Below are positions 16,708 through 25,858 of a stretch of DNA of 64,000 nucleotides, one piece after another. The notes below the pieces were generated by a model. It was not told where the DNA came from and did not search any database. It worked only from the letters and a program-made list of their open reading frames with translations. Position numbers and translations under genes: made by a program. Each line of letters opens with the position of its first letter. The first letter of the stretch is position 1. Origin of the DNA: Bacteroidales bacterium (GTDB taxonomy: Bacteria; Bacteroidota; Bacteroidia; Bacteroidales; WCHB1-69); NCBI GenBank assembly GCA_017535665.1, contig JAFXTS010000013.1, positions 62,001 through 126,000 on the forward strand, written 5' to 3'.

Positions 16708-18153
16708 ATGAAAAAGTCAGCATTATTATTCGCAGTAGCCGTCATTCTGCTCACCTCGTGTAAGAACGATGGCGACGGCCAATTAGTGGGCGTCAAGGAT
16801 CGTCCCGACTTTTTGGATTTAATGCCGTATGGTATGGTGTATGTGCCTGCAGGTCACTACCTGATGGGATCCGGCGACCAGGATGTCCCCTTCGCCTTCA
16901 CCCACCAGTCGAAGAACGTCACCATTTCGGCCTTCTACATGGATGAGACCGAAATCACCAACAACGAATACCGCCAGTTTGTGTACTGGGTACGCGACTC
17001 CGTGGCCCACTACCTCCTCGGCAATGCTGAAATTGAAGAAGAAGAGAAGCATGGCGGCCACTTTGTGAAATATCAGTCCGGCGAGAACGAGGGCGAACTC
17101 GTTGAACCCAAGCTCATCAACTGGAAAGAGGATATTCCGTGGAATTCCGAAAACGAAGAAATCCAGGCTGCCTTGAGCCCGATGTTCCTCGTCGCCAACT
17201 CCCGTTTCTATCACTATAGCCCCAAGATGTTGAACATCAGCATGCTCAACTATGAATATTGGTGGTGCGACTATAGAAACCAGATTGACCCCAGCCAGCC
17301 CAGCGATCCTAACAACCCGAACTACGGCGCCTCCTACAAGGAGATGGATCAGGAAGGCAACGACCTCGGTGGTCTCTTCGCCAGCCGTCCGAGCAGCTTC
17401 AACAAAGGTCGCGAGCGCTTCATGAAGAACGAACTGGTGAACATCTATCCCGACACCTTGTGCTGGGTACACGACTTCACCTATTCTTATAACGAGCCGA
17501 TGACCCTCAACTATTTCTATCATCCGCAGTTTGACAACTATCCGGTGGTGGGCATCTCATGGCGCCAGGCCAAGGCCTTCTGCTACTGGAGAACCCACAT
17601 GCGCAACTGCTGGCTCTCCGCTCACGATTATGCTCGCGAACAGGAATTCCGTCTCCCCAACGAGGCTGAATGGGAATGGGCAGCCAGAGGCGACTTCGAT
17701 ATGGAGATGTTCCCGTGGGGCGGTCCCTACACCCAGAACATCAATGGTTGCTACCTCCTCAACTTCAAGCCGCAGCGTGGTAACTATATCGCCGACGGTA
17801 ACATCTACCCCGGCATCGTGGCTCACTACCATCCGAACGACTTCGGCTTGTACGACATGAGCGGTAACGTGGCCGAGTGGTGCGAGGATGCCTTCGACAA
17901 GTCGGCTACCAACTTTACCCACGACCTCAACCCGCAATACACCTACTACGCTAAGAAGACCGATACTCCCGAGAAGAAGAGAAAAGTGATCCGTGGTGGT
18001 TCATGGAAGGATATCAGCTACTACAACACTGTGTATGCCAAGACCTTCGAATATCAGGATACCTGCTGCTCATACGTTGGCTTCCGCTGCGTGCAGAGCT
18101 ATATGGGCCGCCAGAGAGGCGACAACCTGAACTCCGCATCACACGTTTACTAA
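16708..18153 (+). CDS. porK: type IX secretion system lipoprotein PorK/GldK
   Basis: A 481-residue lipoprotein (signal peptide ending LLTSC). The body is a formylglycine-generating-enzyme/SUMF1-like fold with YVPAGHYLMGS, MDETEITNNEYRQFV, FRLPNEAEWEWAARG, MSGNVAEWCEDAF and VIRGGSW. In T9SS this fold has a structural role: PorK and PorN form the periplasmic ring under the outer membrane. It is somewhat longer than many SUMF1 proteins because of an insert at about residues 110-230. It sits second in the T9SS operon. Confidence 0.93.
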   Translation: MKKSALLFAVAVILLTSCKNDGDGQLVGVKDRPDFLDLMPYGMVYVPAGHYLMGSGDQDVPFAFTHQSKNVTISAFYMDETEITNNEYRQFVYWVRDSVAHYLLGNAEIEEEEKHGGHFVKYQSGENEGELVEPKLINWKEDIPWNSENEEIQAALSPMFLVANSRFYHYSPKMLNISMLNYEYWWCDYRNQIDPSQPSDPNNPNYGASYKEMDQEGNDLGGLFASRPSSFNKGRERFMKNELVNIYPDTLCWVHDFTYSYNEPMTLNYFYHPQFDNYPVVGISWRQAKAFCYWRTHMRNCWLSAHDYAREQEFRLPNEAEWEWAARGDFDMEMFPWGGPYTQNINGCYLLNFKPQRGNYIADGNIYPGIVAHYHPNDFGLYDMSGNVAEWCEDAFDKSATNFTHDLNPQYTYYAKKTDTPEKKRKVIRGGSWKDISYYNTVYAKTFEYQDTCCSYVGFRCVQSYMGRQRGDNLNSASHVY

Positions 18154-18213
18154 TATAGAAAACAAAAAAAACACAATACAATCAAATCATTAACCAATTA
18201 AATTTTTATTACT

Positions 18214-19116
18214 ATGGGTTTAGACAAATTAGTAAGAAGCAAGGGCTATAAGAACTTTATGGCCAAATTGTACGGATGGGGCGCATCAGTCGTCATCTTG
18301 GGTGCATTGTTCAAAATTATGCACTATCCTGGTGCTGGTATCATGCTGATTGCCGGTATGGGTACCGAGGCACTCATCTTCTTTATGTCAGCTTTCGAAC
18401 CGCTGCATGTGGAGTACAATTGGGCATTGGTTTATCCTGAATTAGCCGCTGGCGACGAAATCGAAACCCCGACCTCCAAGAAGAAAGGTGCTCCGAGCGG
18501 CACTCCGACCCAGCAGCTCGACAAGATGCTGACCGAAGCTAAAGTAGGACCCGAACTGATTGAGAGTCTGGCTACTGGCATGCGCAACCTCGCTGACAAT
18601 GCCAAGAAGATTTCCGGCCTGGCCGACGCTGCCACCGTTACCGACGCTTACGCCGCTAACATGAGCAAGGCTGCCGAGTCTGTCCGCAACCTCTCCCTCC
18701 AGTATGACAAGACCGCCGCTGCCCTTCAGAAGGATTCCACCGTGTCGGATGAATACCTCACCAACGTACAGAAGGCTTCTACCGCTGTGTCCAACCTCGC
18801 AGCCATCTACGAGAACACTACCAAGGCTATCCAGGGCGACACCGGCGCTTACAACGATCAGTTGAAGAAACTCAACCAGAACCTCGCCTCCATCAACTCC
18901 ATGTACGAGCTTCAGATGAAGAACTCGAAGGATATGCTGGAGAACTACAAGCTGGTTGAACAGAATATCAACACTTACGCACAGAACCTCAACGATTCAT
19001 TGGCCAACACCAAGACCTACAAGGAAGAGATCGACAAACTTACCAAGAACGTATCTCGCCTCAGCAACGTCTATGGTAACATGGTGGCAGCCATGAGCAT
19101 CCCTGCACAGAAATAA
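18214..19116 (+). CDS. porL: type IX secretion motor protein PorL/GldL
   Basis: A 300-residue inner-membrane protein. Two membrane helices near the N-terminus (about residues 22-37 and 41-60) carry K34/H37 in ALFKIMHYPG and E52 in GMGTEALIFF; the conserved acidic residue in helix 2 is the proton-path residue known in GldL/PorL. The remaining 220 residues are cytoplasmic, helical and coiled-coil-like with repeated NL...Y patterns. PorL with PorM forms the proton-driven motor that powers T9SS. It is 47 bases before porM. Confidence 0.94.
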   Translation: MGLDKLVRSKGYKNFMAKLYGWGASVVILGALFKIMHYPGAGIMLIAGMGTEALIFFMSAFEPLHVEYNWALVYPELAAGDEIETPTSKKKGAPSGTPTQQLDKMLTEAKVGPELIESLATGMRNLADNAKKISGLADAATVTDAYAANMSKAAESVRNLSLQYDKTAAALQKDSTVSDEYLTNVQKASTAVSNLAAIYENTTKAIQGDTGAYNDQLKKLNQNLASINSMYELQMKNSKDMLENYKLVEQNINTYAQNLNDSLANTKTYKEEIDKLTKNVSRLSNVYGNMVAAMSIPAQK

Positions 19117-19163
19117 ATTAATATGTAGTTATTCACGGAGTATTAATTTAAAATTGTAAGAAA

Positions 19164-20834
19164 ATGGGTGCAAAAAACTGTCCAGAAACACCACGTCAGC
19201 AGATGATCGGCATGATGTACTTGGTGCTCACGGCAATGCTTGCATTGAACGTGTCCAAGGACATTCTCGAAGCCTTCAACGTCGTGGACGATTCTCTGTT
19301 ACAATCCAATAAGAATGTGACAACGGCCCTTACCGACCGTTATACCAACCTGCTCAGCATCGAGGGCGAAGAACAGACTGTTGCCATCAAGGCCGCTCAA
19401 GAGAAAGCCAAGAAGCTGAGAGCCATCACCGATACCATGGTACGCTACATTGAAACCATCCGCTGGGAAATGACCGTTAACGTGGATGGCGAAAATGCAA
19501 AAGGAGTTGTGAAAGCCAAAGAAGAGGCTAAAAAAGGTGAAATACCTTGCGTTCCCGTATCCGATATCGATGGTAAGGAAGACTTTGACAAACCTACTAC
19601 CTTTATGGTGGGTTCGGGCGACAAACCGGATCCCGACAAATACGGTGTCAAGTTGAAGAAAAAACTGACCGATTATCATGCCCAATTGCTCAAATTCATT
19701 GAGAATGAAGCGGGTCAGAGAGATCCCAACTTGGAGAAACAGTTGAGTACGGTGAAGCCTGCCGACATGGTCTTCTCAAAACACGAAGAAAAAGAGGTGC
19801 CGTGGGAGTTCTACAACTTCTACCACTTGATTACCGGTGGTCAGGTGATCCTTCTGAGCAAGATGATCAGTGAGGTGAAATCCGCAGAAGCTGTTGTGCT
19901 GAACCACATCATCGCCTCCGCAGGTTCTGCCAACCTCTCCTTCGCCGAGTATGCCGGTCACTCCATGGCCGACTCCAAGGTGCTCTTCGCAGGTGACAAC
20001 TACAAGACTACCGTTATCGTGGCCGCTTTCGACCCGAACCAGAAACTTGACGTTTACTATCAGGTGGGTGTCGATTCATTGAGCGAAGCCAACGAAGGCG
20101 CCGCCACCCACGTTGATGGTCCTGCCACTGGCGTTGAGATTGACATCCCTGGCGGCGGTGTGGGCACACACAAGATCGCTGGTTACATCAAGGTTCGCAA
20201 CGAGAACACCGGTAAGGTGGAATGCTACCACTTCAGAGATGAATTCGTAGTTATCCCCAAGGGTGGTGCTACTATTTCAGCCGACAAGATGAACGTGCTC
20301 TATGCCGGTTTGAAGAACCCCATCACCGCAGCAGGTGGTACCGACGCGAGCAAGCTCTCCGTCAGCTTCCCGGGCTGCCAGGTATTGGGTAGCGGCGCCA
20401 AGAGAGAGGTTGTTCCTCCGACCAGCATGATCGGTAGAACCGTTGAGGCTACTGTCTCTACCTCTGAAGGCTCCTCCAAGATGACCTTCCGTGTGAAGAA
20501 AGTTCCGGATCCGTATGCACAGATCGGTGCTAACATCTTCGGCGGCAAGAAATCCAAAGCTGAGCTCACCGCCAACCCCGTGCTGATTGCCAAGATGAGC
20601 GATGACTTCGCTTTCGACCTCAAATGGACGGTGGTTTCCTATTCAGTGGATGTGATTGAAAAAGGTATCATCAGCACCATCAACTGCAGCGGTTCCAGAT
20701 TCTCTGGCGAGCTCATCAACAGAATCAACAGTGCACCGGTAGGTACCGTGTTCATGTTCTCCAATATCAAGATTTCGCAGCCTGAATTGGGAACCCGTAC
20801 CATGCCGCGTGACATCACGGTTCGTATCAAATAA
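19164..20834 (+). CDS. porM: type IX secretion motor protein PorM/GldM
   Basis: A 556-residue protein with one N-terminal membrane helix (about residues 13-33, QMIGMMYLVLTAMLALNVSK) and a large periplasmic part of several beta-rich domains, as in PorM/GldM. The helix joins the PorL bundle in the inner membrane, and the periplasmic domains reach to the PorK/N ring, passing motor torque across the periplasm. The length is close to that of known members, and the gene order supports the call. Confidence 0.94.
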   Translation: MGAKNCPETPRQQMIGMMYLVLTAMLALNVSKDILEAFNVVDDSLLQSNKNVTTALTDRYTNLLSIEGEEQTVAIKAAQEKAKKLRAITDTMVRYIETIRWEMTVNVDGENAKGVVKAKEEAKKGEIPCVPVSDIDGKEDFDKPTTFMVGSGDKPDPDKYGVKLKKKLTDYHAQLLKFIENEAGQRDPNLEKQLSTVKPADMVFSKHEEKEVPWEFYNFYHLITGGQVILLSKMISEVKSAEAVVLNHIIASAGSANLSFAEYAGHSMADSKVLFAGDNYKTTVIVAAFDPNQKLDVYYQVGVDSLSEANEGAATHVDGPATGVEIDIPGGGVGTHKIAGYIKVRNENTGKVECYHFRDEFVVIPKGGATISADKMNVLYAGLKNPITAAGGTDASKLSVSFPGCQVLGSGAKREVVPPTSMIGRTVEATVSTSEGSSKMTFRVKKVPDPYAQIGANIFGGKKSKAELTANPVLIAKMSDDFAFDLKWTVVSYSVDVIEKGIISTINCSGSRFSGELINRINSAPVGTVFMFSNIKISQPELGTRTMPRDITVRIK

Positions 20835-20851
20835 TTAAAAAACATACTGTT

Positions 20852-21799
20852 ATGAAAAAGATTGTTTTGTCTGTATTGGCCCTCTGCCTCGCAACCGCAG
20901 CGTTTGCGCAGGAAGACACCACTGGTAGCACCATGAACCAGCCGGTGCGCAAGCCCCTTGAACTGGCTTGGGAGCAGACCGAAGTAGGCGAATTCTCCGA
21001 AAATGTGCCTTACGTCTATCAGCGTAATGCCGATGTGATGTACTATCACACCATCTGGAGAACCATCGACCTCCGCGAAAAGATGAACCATCCCCTTTAC
21101 TTCCCGCAGGAGACCCGCGGCACATGGCGTAGCATGGCACAAGTCATCTTCGACGCCATCGATGTGGATCATCCCGACAAGAAAGAAGGTGAAGTTCTTC
21201 CCGTCTATACCGACGAGTTCTGCACCATGTACAAAGACCGCGAGGCCGTAAGATCCTCCCTCTCCGAGACCCACGTCATTGACTCTTTGGACGAAGAGAC
21301 CTTTGAAGTGGTAGGACAGAAGGAAATCGTGGAGAACTATCGGGCAAGCCAGATCCTGATGTATCGTGTTAAGGAAATCTGGTTCTTCGACAAGAAACGT
21401 TCTGTACTCGAAGTCCGCATCCTCGAAATTGAACCCATGCTCCAGGTGGAGCGTGAGGTGGGCGGTGCCAGTGCTCCTGGTCCCGGCCAAGAAGAAGGAG
21501 AGGAAGAGGTTCAGAGCGTGAAAGCATGGAAACGCCTCGGCTACATCATGTACGACGAGCTGCGTCCCTACCTCGTAAAACAGGAAATGTACAACCCGAA
21601 GAACAACGCCCAGCGTCTCTCCTTGGACGATATGATGACCTGGAAACGCGAATTCTCCAGCTTCATCTATCAGGAACAGAACGTGTACAACAACCGCCAG
21701 ATTGACGAGTATATCGCCAATGCCCGCGACCAGCGTATCGAATCGGAACGCATCACCGAAAAGATCCGCTCATTTGAGCACGACCTCTGGGAGTTCTAG
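20852..21799 (+). CDS. porN: type IX secretion ring protein PorN/GldN
   Basis: A 315-residue periplasmic protein with a signal peptide (ends AAFAQ). It has the GldN/PorN features RTIDLREKMNHPLYFP, YDELRPYLVKQEMYNP and a C-terminal helix ending in DLWEF. PorN binds PorK to make the large periplasmic ring of the T9SS. It is the last gene of the operon, 17 bases after porM, and is followed by short repeats and a terminator. Confidence 0.94.
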   Translation: MKKIVLSVLALCLATAAFAQEDTTGSTMNQPVRKPLELAWEQTEVGEFSENVPYVYQRNADVMYYHTIWRTIDLREKMNHPLYFPQETRGTWRSMAQVIFDAIDVDHPDKKEGEVLPVYTDEFCTMYKDREAVRSSLSETHVIDSLDEETFEVVGQKEIVENYRASQILMYRVKEIWFFDKKRSVLEVRILEIEPMLQVEREVGGASAPGPGQEEGEEEVQSVKAWKRLGYIMYDELRPYLVKQEMYNPKNNAQRLSLDDMMTWKREFSSFIYQEQNVYNNRQIDEYIANARDQRIESERITEKIRSFEHDLWEF

Positions 21800-21802
21800 T
21801 TC

Positions 21803-21860
21803 AAATTGAAAATTGAAAATTGAAAACTGAGAACTGAAATTAAAAATTAAACAAACAATC
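21803..21860 (+). repeat. AATTGAAAA-type short repeats
   Basis: Repeated AAATTGAAAATTGAAAACTG units in the spacer after porN, matching those at 7085-7118. Such A/T repeats often flank Bacteroidota genes; no coding potential. Confidence 0.6.
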
Positions 21861-21874
21861 TTCTTCATAAAAGA

Positions 21875-21905
21875 AAAGCCTGGTCATACGATCGGGCTTT
21901 CTTAT
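21875..21905 (+). terminator. intrinsic terminator of the T9SS operon
   Basis: AAAGCCTGGTC (21875-21885) pairs with GATCGGGCTTT (21890-21900) around loop ATAC, with two wobbles, and is followed by a T-rich stretch. Confidence 0.75.
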
Positions 21906-21923
21906 TTCATACTCATCACAGAT

Positions 21924-22967
21924 TTAATTCTTACTATTCTTTTGAATAAAATCTAAGGCGATTTGGAAACATTCGTCAAATTCTTTCTGTTTCAGATGAT
22001 ACATATAAAGATCTCTGAAATAGAAAGCGTGAGGCTTTTTGTCGAAAACATGCAGCTCGTATGAATGAATGCCCAAACTTTGCAGCCGTTCGGCCATACG
22101 CTGCGAACCATATACGTAGGGAAGATGCGGCATGGAAAAGGCATGTCCCTCCTCAACGGGCAAGATTCTGTCGTGCGTGCCATGAATCATACAGATAGGC
22201 GTGGTTTCATCCTCATCCATCATTTCCGGATTAAAGATAGCCCCCCACAACAGCACAGCGCCTGCCACGCTGAAAGAGCGCGTCATAGCAGAATCGGTAC
22301 CTGTGGAGTGGAGCGGCGATAGCTCAGGCGCAGCGAAGGTCTCTTCCGGACGCTGATTTTCATCCATATAAAGCGCATGAATGATGGCGACAGCACCTGC
22401 CGACTGTCCCAACAGAAAGATTCGGTTGGTGTCAATGTGATACTTGTCGGCATTGGCCTTAAAGTAACGCACCGCAGCACTCACATCCTGTGCCGCCATG
22501 AAACCGGTACGAATCAGATTTTTCGATGAAAACTTGCCTGGCGGCATCACCCGATAGTCGATAGCAGCCGCCAAATAGCCCTCCTCCGCAAAACGATTGC
22601 ACCAAGCCCTCACATCCTCATGGACACGTGAGCCTAACACAAAACCGCCCCCAAACAGAGTGATTACCAAAGGACGCGACGTACTGACCGAGTCTTCTCG
22701 TTCGTAAAAATCAAATAATAGTTGCTGCTGATGCTCTTTCCCCTTGGTCTTCAGCAATCCACGCGGAGGACGTTCTGTAGAACGCAACGTGAGCGTACGC
22801 TCTTTTCCATTCGCCATCACCGTGCAGTAGGGGACCCTAAGCCTCACAACAAACCGTGCATCAGCATCCTGCGCTTCTTGCGAATGAAGACTATCGGAAG
22901 CGAACAGCAGCAGACATAGTGCTACCGAAATCGACTTTTTTACCAAAGAAAAAATATGATCCTTCAT
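21924..22967 (-). CDS. secreted alpha/beta-hydrolase (esterase-like)
   Basis: A 347-residue exported protein with a signal peptide of about 29 residues (ends LHSQ). The fold is alpha/beta hydrolase: oxyanion motif FGGGF (HGGG with His replaced by Phe), nucleophile GQSAG, acid in HGTHDRILP and His in KKPHAFYF. It resembles the esterase at 74-1729 in core sequence (shared YGSQRMAERL...G type segment near the C-terminus) but lacks its extra domains and lipobox. It is the last gene of the leftward operon beginning at 25705. Substrate unknown. Confidence 0.8.
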   Translation of the reverse strand: MKDHIFSLVKKSISVALCLLLFASDSLHSQEAQDADARFVVRLRVPYCTVMANGKERTLTLRSTERPPRGLLKTKGKEHQQQLLFDFYEREDSVSTSRPLVITLFGGGFVLGSRVHEDVRAWCNRFAEEGYLAAAIDYRVMPPGKFSSKNLIRTGFMAAQDVSAAVRYFKANADKYHIDTNRIFLLGQSAGAVAIIHALYMDENQRPEETFAAPELSPLHSTGTDSAMTRSFSVAGAVLLWGAIFNPEMMDEDETTPICMIHGTHDRILPVEEGHAFSMPHLPYVYGSQRMAERLQSLGIHSYELHVFDKKPHAFYFRDLYMYHLKQKEFDECFQIALDFIQKNSKN

Positions 22968-23006
22968 CCTTATCCCCTTTCAAAGAAATAACTTGCTTAA
23001 ATGTGG

Positions 23007-24320
23007 CTACTGAAGCTCCAACGCCTGCAAAATCAGCGAGAAAATGCGGTTGTAGTTCTCCAAACCGCAGCTGTCGCAAGTGTCGGTGAAATGGTGATAA
23101 CCGCCATATCTTCCGCCCATCGTATAGATGAAGATGGCCGGGCACTTCTGCGAGAAGAAATAGTGGTCGCTATTGGCGGCATTGCTGCGCGGCTTCACCT
23201 GCGACACCAAATGCTGCTCATCGTTGATACGCACCAGATTGTCGTAAAACCACTTTGTGTTTTCCCCATCGCTATTCACCACCGTAAACCCTTCATCACC
23301 TCCACAAAACATATCCAAATTCAGCACCAGTTTCACCTTGTCGAAATCGATAAGCGAATTTTCAACAAAATACCGAGATCCTCTCAAACCGCTTTCCTCA
23401 CCACTAAACAGCAAAAAGACAACCGTATAGGGAGGTCTATTTTGTGAAAAATGACGGGCGAAATCCATCACCGCTGATGTTCCAGAAGCATTGTCGTGCG
23501 CACCATGGAAAATCACCGAGTCGCCCATACAGCCCAAATGGTCGTAGTGGGCAGTGAAAACAATCAGTGAATCAGGGTATTGTGAACCTTCGATTTTATA
23601 ACAAACATTCTGCGTCTTGTTGGTATAGGCCTCATTTCTGAAATCCACAGACACCCCATTCACTTTCTTCTTAAAAAGGGAACGCTTGACGAAGATGACC
23701 GCATGATCCGAGTTTTGGTCACAAAAGCTGAGACCCCACACAGGCAGCTCATCCACGCCAATCAGGAAGCCCTTACAGCCGAGAGAGCCATCGAAATCGA
23801 ACGCGCGAATCAGCTTGCGCACGTCATCGGCCTCCAATTTCTTGTCTTTCCATTGCACGGCATCCATATAGACAAAACCACTCCGAATCAGTGAGGCATA
23901 ACGGTCGTAGAATTTGAGCAGCTTGCGAGGGTCGAAAAACAGAGAGGCATCCATCACCACCACAGTAGCATCTTTGATGGAGGTGGAGGTGGAATAGGGA
24001 GAAATGCGATAGTCCCAAAATGGGCTGAGCCGCTTCCCATCGATAGACATTTCCACACTTCCTTCCATCTTATGCGATTGAAATTCATAATGTTGGAAGC
24101 CATCGGAAGTTAAGGGTTGCGCACCCGTTTGGCGAAGCTGTTCACGGATAAAATCGGCGGCTTTTTGCTCACCGTCGTGGCAACCTCCCCTACCCCAGCA
24201 GTCATCGCCAGCGAGTGTGGCGATGCAAGTGCGCACATAATTAGAATCTTGTCCATTGGCCGTTGCTCCCATAAAAAACAGAGCAACCAACAGTATCAGA
24301 TAATTGGATATTCTTCCCAT
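23007..24320 (-). CDS. M28 family zinc aminopeptidase, secreted
   Basis: A 437-residue exported peptidase with a signal peptide (ends TANGQ). The co-catalytic zinc ligands of family M28 are visible in order: TAHYDHLG, GAHDNASG, SGEESGLRGS, NLDMF and HHFTDT. About 200 residues before the catalytic part contain a region resembling a PA-type insert. It would release N-terminal residues from peptides in the periplasm or outside, feeding amino-acid fermentation. Its ATG lies inside the 3' end of the PHP gene (overlap of 25 bases), which suggests coupled translation. Confidence 0.9.
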   Translation of the reverse strand: MGRISNYLILLVALFFMGATANGQDSNYVRTCIATLAGDDCWGRGGCHDGEQKAADFIREQLRQTGAQPLTSDGFQHYEFQSHKMEGSVEMSIDGKRLSPFWDYRISPYSTSTSIKDATVVVMDASLFFDPRKLLKFYDRYASLIRSGFVYMDAVQWKDKKLEADDVRKLIRAFDFDGSLGCKGFLIGVDELPVWGLSFCDQNSDHAVIFVKRSLFKKKVNGVSVDFRNEAYTNKTQNVCYKIEGSQYPDSLIVFTAHYDHLGCMGDSVIFHGAHDNASGTSAVMDFARHFSQNRPPYTVVFLLFSGEESGLRGSRYFVENSLIDFDKVKLVLNLDMFCGGDEGFTVVNSDGENTKWFYDNLVRINDEQHLVSQVKPRSNAANSDHYFFSQKCPAIFIYTMGGRYGGYHHFTDTCDSCGLENYNRIFSLILQALELQ

Positions 24321-25135
24321 TGATGATTGTGGATATACATTAAATAATTGATTCCTAAACTTTTAAGATGTTCAATCGCCTCATCACGACCGAATGCCAA
24401 CTCCTCCGACTTATGGGCATCGGTACTCACCACGACAGGAATATGGTAGTGGGCCACCTGTTTCAAAAGATAATCGGAGGGATAGTAGTCGGGACAGCGG
24501 CCTTTGTAGATGCCGCGGGTGTTGATTTCGACGATCAAGTGCTTTTGGTGGATAAGTTCAATGCAGTGGTCGGCCAGTTTCGTGTACCAATCCTCCTCTT
24601 CGGTAAAGAAGCGTTTTTGGTTGTGCATCTTGATTTTATCGAAATGAGCGATAATATCAAACTGCTGAGTTTCAATCATTTCAAAGCTCTGCTCCCAGAA
24701 AGTAGTGACAGCTTTTCGGACATCACCCCCAAAATATTCTGCCAAACCATCGTCATATATTTCCCGTTTGGAGCCATCGATAAACCAGATATGGTCGCTA
24801 TGGGGCTGGCGAACCAGGTGCACGCCACCGATAATATAGTCAAGGTGGAAGGTGTTTTTGAAATAGGAGAACGGCTTAGTCATGCCGGGGATGAAGTCGC
24901 ATTCGAGACCACAGAACAGCTGCAAATCAGGATATTGCGATTGAAGGGCATGAATGGTGGCAGTATACTCGGGGATAGCCTCCTCGTGGATACCAAAATC
25001 GTTCTCGAAGGGGACGGGCGCGTGGGAGGAGAAACCGAGTTGGTTGTAGTGGAGCTGGGAGGCGCGTTGCACAAAAAGCTCGATAGGCTCCTTGCCGTCG
25101 CAGAAGGTGGAGTGAGTATGGTAGTTATTTTTCAT
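24296..25135 (-). CDS. PHP-domain phosphatase (histidinol-phosphatase-like)
   Basis: A 279-residue PHP-fold metal-dependent phosphoesterase. The N-terminus is the metal motif YHTHSTFCDG; further ligands are in GFSSHAP, CGLECDF, GGVHLV, IIAHFDK and STDAHKSEEL. The arrangement fits HisJ/HisK histidinol-phosphatase, the step of histidine synthesis before histidinol oxidation, but no other his gene is near, so another phosphate ester is possible. The ATG at 25135 is chosen because it begins directly at the PHP motif; an upstream TTG would add 13 odd residues. Confidence 0.82.
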   Translation of the reverse strand: MKNNYHTHSTFCDGKEPIELFVQRASQLHYNQLGFSSHAPVPFENDFGIHEEAIPEYTATIHALQSQYPDLQLFCGLECDFIPGMTKPFSYFKNTFHLDYIIGGVHLVRQPHSDHIWFIDGSKREIYDDGLAEYFGGDVRKAVTTFWEQSFEMIETQQFDIIAHFDKIKMHNQKRFFTEEEDWYTKLADHCIELIHQKHLIVEINTRGIYKGRCPDYYPSDYLLKQVAHYHIPVVVSTDAHKSEELAFGRDEAIEHLKSLGINYLMYIHNHQWEEYPII

Positions 25136-25174
25136 GGAAAAATGCTCGATGAACCGCGTGATTTTTAGTTCCAA

Positions 25175-25705
25175 CTAAAACGTATAGCGTGCGGAGACGT
25201 TGAAGAAGTTGTAATCGAACAACACAAATGGGTCGTGATGTGGGTTGGCGAAGAGGAAGAAGCCGGGGCGGGCATCCACCTGAAGGGCCAGCGGGATGTT
25301 GGCAAATTTATACTCCGCACCGCCGAATGCGTTCACACCAAAGACGAAATTGCCATGATGGTAGAAACCCACACGATGGTGGGGCAGTGTGCCACCAATA
25401 TTAAAACCGCCACCGATGAACCAGTAGAAGCCGTTGCCGCAGGCTGCCTCATACATAAAATTGGGGTTGAAGGTAAGCACTATTGGCACTGCATTATACT
25501 CATAGTCAAGAATGAAGCGGTAGCCCAAGTCGAGCTGGATGGCGAAATGGTTGGTGGGGAAGGTTTTGAAGGAGGCCCCATTCATAAATCCGATGGTGCC
25601 GCCGATGGCATTGTCGTAAGGGGCGGCATCGCTGCGAACCTGAGCCATAGAAACCGTGCATGAGAACAAAGCTAACAAGCTAATAATCAAAACTTTTCTT
25701 TTCAT
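25175..25705 (-). CDS. small outer-membrane beta-barrel protein
   Basis: A 176-residue protein with a signal peptide (MKRKVLII... to VSMAQ). The mature part alternates aromatic/hydrophobic and polar residues and ends in SARYTF, with a terminal Phe as in 8-stranded outer-membrane barrels. The ATG at 25726 would start only a few bases after the -7 box (25728-25735), so the ATG at 25705 is the likely start. It heads the operon with the PHP, M28 and esterase genes. Ligand unknown. Confidence 0.72.
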   Translation of the reverse strand: MKRKVLIISLLALFSCTVSMAQVRSDAAPYDNAIGGTIGFMNGASFKTFPTNHFAIQLDLGYRFILDYEYNAVPIVLTFNPNFMYEAACGNGFYWFIGGGFNIGGTLPHHRVGFYHHGNFVFGVNAFGGAEYKFANIPLALQVDARPGFFLFANPHHDPFVLFDYNFFNVSARYTF

Positions 25706-25727
25706 AACAATAGATTTTAGATTCATG

Positions 25728-25735
25728 CAAAGTTA
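25728..25735 (-). promoter_or_regulatory. -7 promoter box of the barrel-PHP-M28-esterase operon
   Basis: On the minus strand the sequence reads TAACTTTG. It decides the start at 25705. Confidence 0.7.
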
Positions 25736-25806
25736 TAATGGATTTTATGGATAAATATTCTGATAAAAAATTTTTTATAAACAGAAAATAATTGATAACT
25801 TTTTTC

Positions 25807-25814
25807 TACCTTTG
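25807..25814 (+). promoter_or_regulatory. -7 promoter box of the Omp28-like gene
   Basis: TACCTTTG, followed by the ATG at 25859 after about 45 bases. Confidence 0.7.
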
Positions 25815-25858
25815 CAGCTTCAAAAAGAACATTAATCATTCACCAAAATCAACCATTT